DNA of 64,000 nt from NCBI GenBank assembly GCA_031213475.1, contig JARUPZ010000034.1, positions 5,102,547 to 5,166,546 of the forward strand, read 5' to 3'. The DNA comes from Nereocystis luetkeana. Its lineage: Eukaryota > Sar > Phaeophyceae > Laminariales > Laminariaceae. Shown piece by piece: positions 62,401 to 64,000 of the stretch. Position 1 is the first letter of the stretch; each line of letters opens with the position of its first letter. A model generated the notes under the pieces. It had not been told where the DNA came from and did not search any database. It worked only from the letters and a program-made list of their open reading frames with translations. The translations under genes were made by a program, and so were the position numbers.

Positions 62401-63650
62401 GATATCATGCGTTGCCGTAGTCGTATGACCATAGACCCTCGCATCCGTACGATGGCGGGACGGGGAGGAAAAATACACCTATTCTGTCACCACGGGCGGC
62501 TTGATCAGCAGGTTGTCGAGTGCAACAGCAAGAGGGGTGAGCCGGCAACAAGAATGACGGTTACATCGAACGATGACACGAAACGATCGATCCCACCGCA
62601 GGGGCCCCGCTGCTTGTTTTTGGCTCAATACGTTCGGTCACAATGGTTGAGCTCCGCAATCGAGAAACTATCGACGGTTACAGGCTGTACGTAGTATGAT
62701 ACTCGTACTAACGTGATAACTTTGTTTTTCACGACGATACAGCTCATAGAAAATGATGGTAAGGGCTATGTATGTACCCCCCCGAACAAGCTTCTTCGAA
62801 TTGTCATGCTTCGGAGGAGGTGTTTGAGCCCCACATCATGAGATGAGAGGAGCTCAGCATTCATTCTAAGGCGCCACCCGCCCTCCCCCTGCTGTGAGAT
62901 TTCGCTCGGAACTATCGCACAGCCGAACCTCGTCTTTTGGTGCCGGGCCTTTCTGCCCACCCTCACGGCGCTCTGCATTTTCGTCTCGTAGTCGTTAATC
63001 AGGCGCCGCTCTTCCGGAGTCAGCAGCGCACCGTCCCCCTGCGGCCCGGCCCTGCGATCGACGTGGCAGCGGTCACTCCCGTTACAGTAGAAACAAAACG
63101 GCAAATTAACTCGTCTTTACGAATGTAGAAGTTGCTACAGCTAGGACTCGCGCGGTGAGACGTTCTTTTGTAACTGCTATCGTCAGCTTGTGTGCATTGG
63201 ATCCCGGTCGGTCCAGCTAAAAATCTCCCCCACGATTTCTTTGAACCGGGGCTGTTCGCGGGTCGGGTCAAACGTCGCGGGTCGAGTCGGTTTCGGGTCG
63301 AGTCACCTATAACCCGACCCCGAAGCGACTCGCGTGATATCTTGAAATGCCTTCTGACCCGATCCAACCCGACCCGACCCGACCCGACCCGACCCGACCC
63401 GACCCGACCCGACCCGACCCGACCCGACCCGACCCGACCCGACCCGACCCGATCCGACCCGACCCGACCGGACCCGACCCGACCCGACCCGACCCAACCC
63501 GACCCGTGGTCATGAACCGCGAACAGCAGTGATGACTTCGACCAGCGGCGGCGTTTACCTCGGCATGCAAGTGGGAGGGCGGGAGGCCTCAACCTTAGGC
63601 ACCAGCGCAACGGTGGAGTCGAAGTACGGCCTGTCGACCACCACGCTTCC
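54468..63650 (-). CDS. Unidentified multi-exon gene, partial (5' end not located)
   Basis: Six minus-strand exons chain with compatible phases: 63650-63594, 63038-62967, 58886-58779, 55838-55559 (ends phase 1), 55272-55213, and a candidate last exon from about 54781 to the TGA at 54468. Internal exons have GT/AG borders, and most acceptors have pyrimidine tracts. Translated pieces look like ordinary protein (for example SVVVDRPYFDSTVALVPK and LLTPEERRLINDYETKM) but I do not recognise the family. A basic, helix-prone segment (ARWKRLDEIRGKPHARFG) is followed by Gly-rich linkers. It lies head-to-tail upstream of AMPK beta. The upstream exons are probably outside the window, and more exons could exist between 62966 and 58887. 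Confidence 0.6.
54860..55010 (-). mobile_element. SINE tail and LINE 3' end fragments
   Basis: On the minus strand: ATGACCACGCCCATGCATGA CATGAGTACACCC (family S tail), and GGAACGGCGCTCCGTCCCGA..AAAATGAGTACGTCCCCC (LINE end). Confidence 0.7.
55213..55272 (-). CDS. Unknown gene, exon e
   Basis: This is a 60-bp exon between acceptor cttctccctttttag and donor CCTG|GTATGT. Entered in phase 1 it reads GDTPAIFTSTRIPTENLVP, a clean protein-like segment, and leaves phase 1. The preceding intron is only 286 bp. Confidence 0.6.
55470..55549. mobile_element. Family E MITE beside exon d donor
   Basis: CCACTCTGGTGGGGAATACA...TGTTTTCGTCCGAAAGTGG-TA. Its right TA is eight bases from the exon d donor. Confidence 0.8.
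55559..55838 (-). CDS. Unknown gene, exon d
   Basis: This 280-bp exon follows acceptor ccctatactatcag. It encodes a basic segment (RWKRLDEIRGKPHARFG), YNPWQHPDPP, a Gly/Ala/Ser-rich stretch, CQPIGGNGGEHFMQAK and AAQQKINE. Donor GAGT|GTATGC leaves phase 1, which joins correctly to exon e. A donor AAG|GTACGC at 55590 is possible but would put exon e in a less protein-like frame. A family E MITE begins eight bases into the intron. Confidence 0.6.
55918..55943. repeat. (AAC)n
   Basis: Eight or nine units. Confidence 0.9.
55999..56360. other. Intron DNA, nothing recognised
   Basis: No repeats or frames of note. Confidence 0.35.
56374..56456. repeat. (AAC)n, long
   Basis: About 27 units with one AAT interruption. 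Confidence 0.95.
56945..57170. repeat. GATC-rich repeat, family G
   Basis: GATAGATCATTCCCACAGTT, tandem TGTATGATC, TAGCTCATGTTGCCGGGTGA, CCTGCGCAACCTCTCACAAC. Confidence 0.8.
57419..57497. mobile_element. Family E MITE
   Basis: CACTCTGACCGGCAATATAT...GATTTCCGGCCACAGAGCGG-TA. Confidence 0.75.
57655..58230 (+). mobile_element. SINE-like family S, full copy with two poly(C) ends
   Basis: It starts ATTTTATATAGGTTGGGTTG after a C tract and has CACAGCTGGTTGTCGAGTT, GCCCACACCGGAAATTAAAT, CCGCCTCACAAGCGGTTCTT and GCTCTTGGTGCAAGCAATGC. It ends GAGTACACC-poly(C), with a second partial tail ATGAGTACACCCCC at 58222. No open frame or clear A/B boxes. Confidence 0.85.
58335..58435 (+). mobile_element. 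LINE 3' end fragment
   Basis: CTACTAGGAGTCAGGAACGG...AACGGCTAAGGCAAGTAATC GAGTGAGTACGCCC. Confidence 0.8.
58779..58886 (-). CDS. Unknown gene, exon c
   Basis: This 36-codon frame contains DVFASEIKGDPPGFPQ and ends FNAR before GTGCGA. Acceptor candidates are tgtacag (chosen) or atatttag 12 bases upstream; both are in phase. The donor G|GTGCGA is weaker than its neighbours' donors. Confidence 0.45.
59228..59410. mobile_element. Family A MITE with internal duplication
   Basis: Left-arm words CAGTCCCGTTTTGGGGACGA..ACTGCTC occur three times with 40-60 bp spacing before one right arm and GGGTTA. Confidence 0.8.
59467..59555. mobile_element. Family A MITE
   Basis: TTAA at 59463-59466 and 59556-59559. 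Confidence 0.93.
59560..59650. mobile_element. Family A MITE sharing a TTAA with its neighbour
   Basis: Begins directly after the shared TTAA (59556-59559); CCCGTTTAGGACTGCTATCA...GGGACCGCGGTTCTAAATGG. Confidence 0.92.
60026..60103. mobile_element. Family E MITE
   Basis: TA-CCACTCTGTCCGGAACAATA...CTTATGTTTTCGAGTCAAAGTG. Confidence 0.75.
60881..60956 (-). mobile_element. TRIM solo LTR
   Basis: 76 bp, AGTGAAGGTGTTGGCC...GGTAATCCTTACAACA, matching the LTRs at 596-670 and 3987-4061. Confidence 0.85.
60970..61499 (+). mobile_element. SINE-like family S, full copy
   Basis: ATTTTATATAGGATGGGTTG...GGCGCAAGTGAGAATGATCG-type body...GACTACGGCCATGCATGAGA ACGAGTACATATC..AAGTACACCC; colinear with 57655-58230. 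Confidence 0.88.
61500..61766 (-). mobile_element. TRIM copy, 3' LTR missing
   Basis: On the minus strand: the LTR (61766-61689), then TTGGCGTCGTCGGGAGGACA TGGGTTCGAATCTCAC (primer-binding region), body, and a purine tract CAGGGGGA at 61500 where the second LTR should begin. Confidence 0.85.
61800..62380. other. Intron DNA with dispersed GAGATCGAGGAA repeat
   Basis: 61980-62100 matches 24970-25095 (GAGATCGAGGA..TTTGCAAGCTGTT..GCATGCAGG-type). Scar TACCTGGTA at 62179. Confidence 0.5.
62385..62465 (-). mobile_element. SINE-like family S tail fragment
   Basis: The minus strand ends GCATGATATCGAGTACACCT then C tract. Confidence 0.7.
62967..63038 (-). CDS. Unknown gene, exon b
   Basis: This is a 72-bp phase-0 exon, GDGALLTPEERRLINDYETK plus MQSA, with donor GCC|GTGAGG. 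An upstream AG at 63066-63067 would give the wrong phase, so the AG ending at 63039 is preferred. The frame stays open past the donor for about 70 codons, so the 3' border is inferred. Confidence 0.55.
63245..63515. repeat. GGGTC pentamer element with long GACCC array
   Basis: Ends GCGGGTCGGGTCAAACGTCG / GACCCGTGGTCATGA; centre 63362-63508 is about 29 GACCC units with a few substitutions. Confidence 0.9.
63594..63650 (-). CDS. Unknown gene, exon a
   Basis: This is a 57-bp phase-0 exon, GSVVVDRPYFDSTVALVPK. The acceptor tract gtctgtctctcttctcag is near ideal and the donor is AAG|GTTGAG. Product unknown. Confidence 0.65.
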
Positions 63651-63659
63651 CTGAGAAGA

Positions 63660-63968
63660 GAGACAGACGCATCACAGGTTGTGTTTTACCAGATCACATC
63701 AGATACGTCAATTTTCTTGATCCATAGGTCTTTCGGGATAGATGCTGCTGTGCCGTAATTATAGCTCTCTAGGGACCGCAGAGGGGAAACTTGACGATCC
63801 CAAAAAAAGGGGGGTGACTACATCAAAACGGGGCGGTACGTGCGTGATTGCGGGAGGTTTGCTGACTGGCGTCCGAGATACGATCCAAAGGAACGGTGCA
63901 CCGCACGGGCTTAACGTGATCCTATCCTCCCTGCTGAGCGCTCGGCTCACGCTGCTCGTACATAAGTG
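63660..63968. other. 5' flank of exon a, no exon found
   Basis: Open frames on both strands without domains; upstream exons may lie beyond the window. Confidence 0.35.
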
Positions 63969-63969
63969 A

Positions 63970-64000
63970 TACAAAGATTTCCCTGGGCTGGATACGTAAT
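63970..64000 (+). mobile_element. TRIM LTR start, cut by window end
   Basis: TACAAAGATTTCCCTGGGCT GGATACGTAAT resembles the first 30 bases of the TRIM LTR. Confidence 0.5.

Noticed and set aside
63020-63610. Gly-Arg-Val-Gly-Ser repeat protein
   Set aside because: All frames of the GGGTC pentamer array are open, so the repeat peptide is a by-product.

Overview
The window is eukaryotic nuclear DNA that is almost entirely intron and intergenic sequence filled with transposable elements. No bacterial operons, ribosome binding sites or CRISPR arrays are visible. The host is probably a stramenopile alga, possibly a brown alga. That is an inference from the style of the Ty3/gypsy and LINE relics, the very long introns, and a protist-like AMPK beta subunit. 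It is not proven here.

Two host genes can be read, both on the minus strand. (1) A complete gene for the beta subunit of AMP-activated/SNF1 protein kinase runs from the start codon at 45948 to the stop at 15094. It has five coding exons (45948-45664, 33223-33086, 20385-20224, 19635-19477, 15210-15094) that join in phase 0 to give 286 residues: an N-myristoylation start, a CBM48 glycogen-binding domain split over exons 2 and 3, and a C-terminal ASC domain split over exons 4 and 5. Two introns exceed 12 kb. (2) Upstream of it, small exons with good splice signals at 63650-63594, 63038-62967, 58886-58779, 55838-55559 and 55272-55213, plus a possible last exon ending at 54468, form part of a second gene I cannot identify.

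Left flank (1-15 kb, downstream of the kinase gene): a tRNA-Ser-like pseudogene; the 3' part of a Ty3/gypsy pol gene, frameshifted and interrupted at 3987-4337 by a perfectly delimited miniature LTR element (TRIM); a large inverted repeat (5101-6828) carrying LINE and SINE-like pieces; a decayed LINE (6335-8000); then low-complexity DNA with many poly(G)/poly(C) tracts.

Middle (15-46 kb, inside the kinase gene): several families of short inverted-repeat elements (MITEs). Family A (TTAA flanks, piggyBac-like) has about 18 copies. Family B (TA flanks, termini TTACGGGGG) has about 20. Family C is related in size, with TAATCAGGACC arms. Family E has TA-CCACTCTG termini and family F has C/G-rich termini. 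There are also a GATC-rich repeat family and GGGTC pentamer elements. Copies are often nested.

Right flank (46-64 kb): an orphan C-terminal endonuclease module of an R2-like non-LTR element (49050-48298), more MITEs and SINE-like copies, and the second gene.

The most unusual signal is a 9-base motif, TACCTGGTA/TACCAGGTA, present roughly 45 times. Where it interrupts a known repeat it always replaces a plain TA, including inside one of the two LTRs of a single TRIM insertion. It behaves like an excision scar of a TA-targeting transposon; family E termini (TA-CCA...TGG-TA) would leave exactly this scar.
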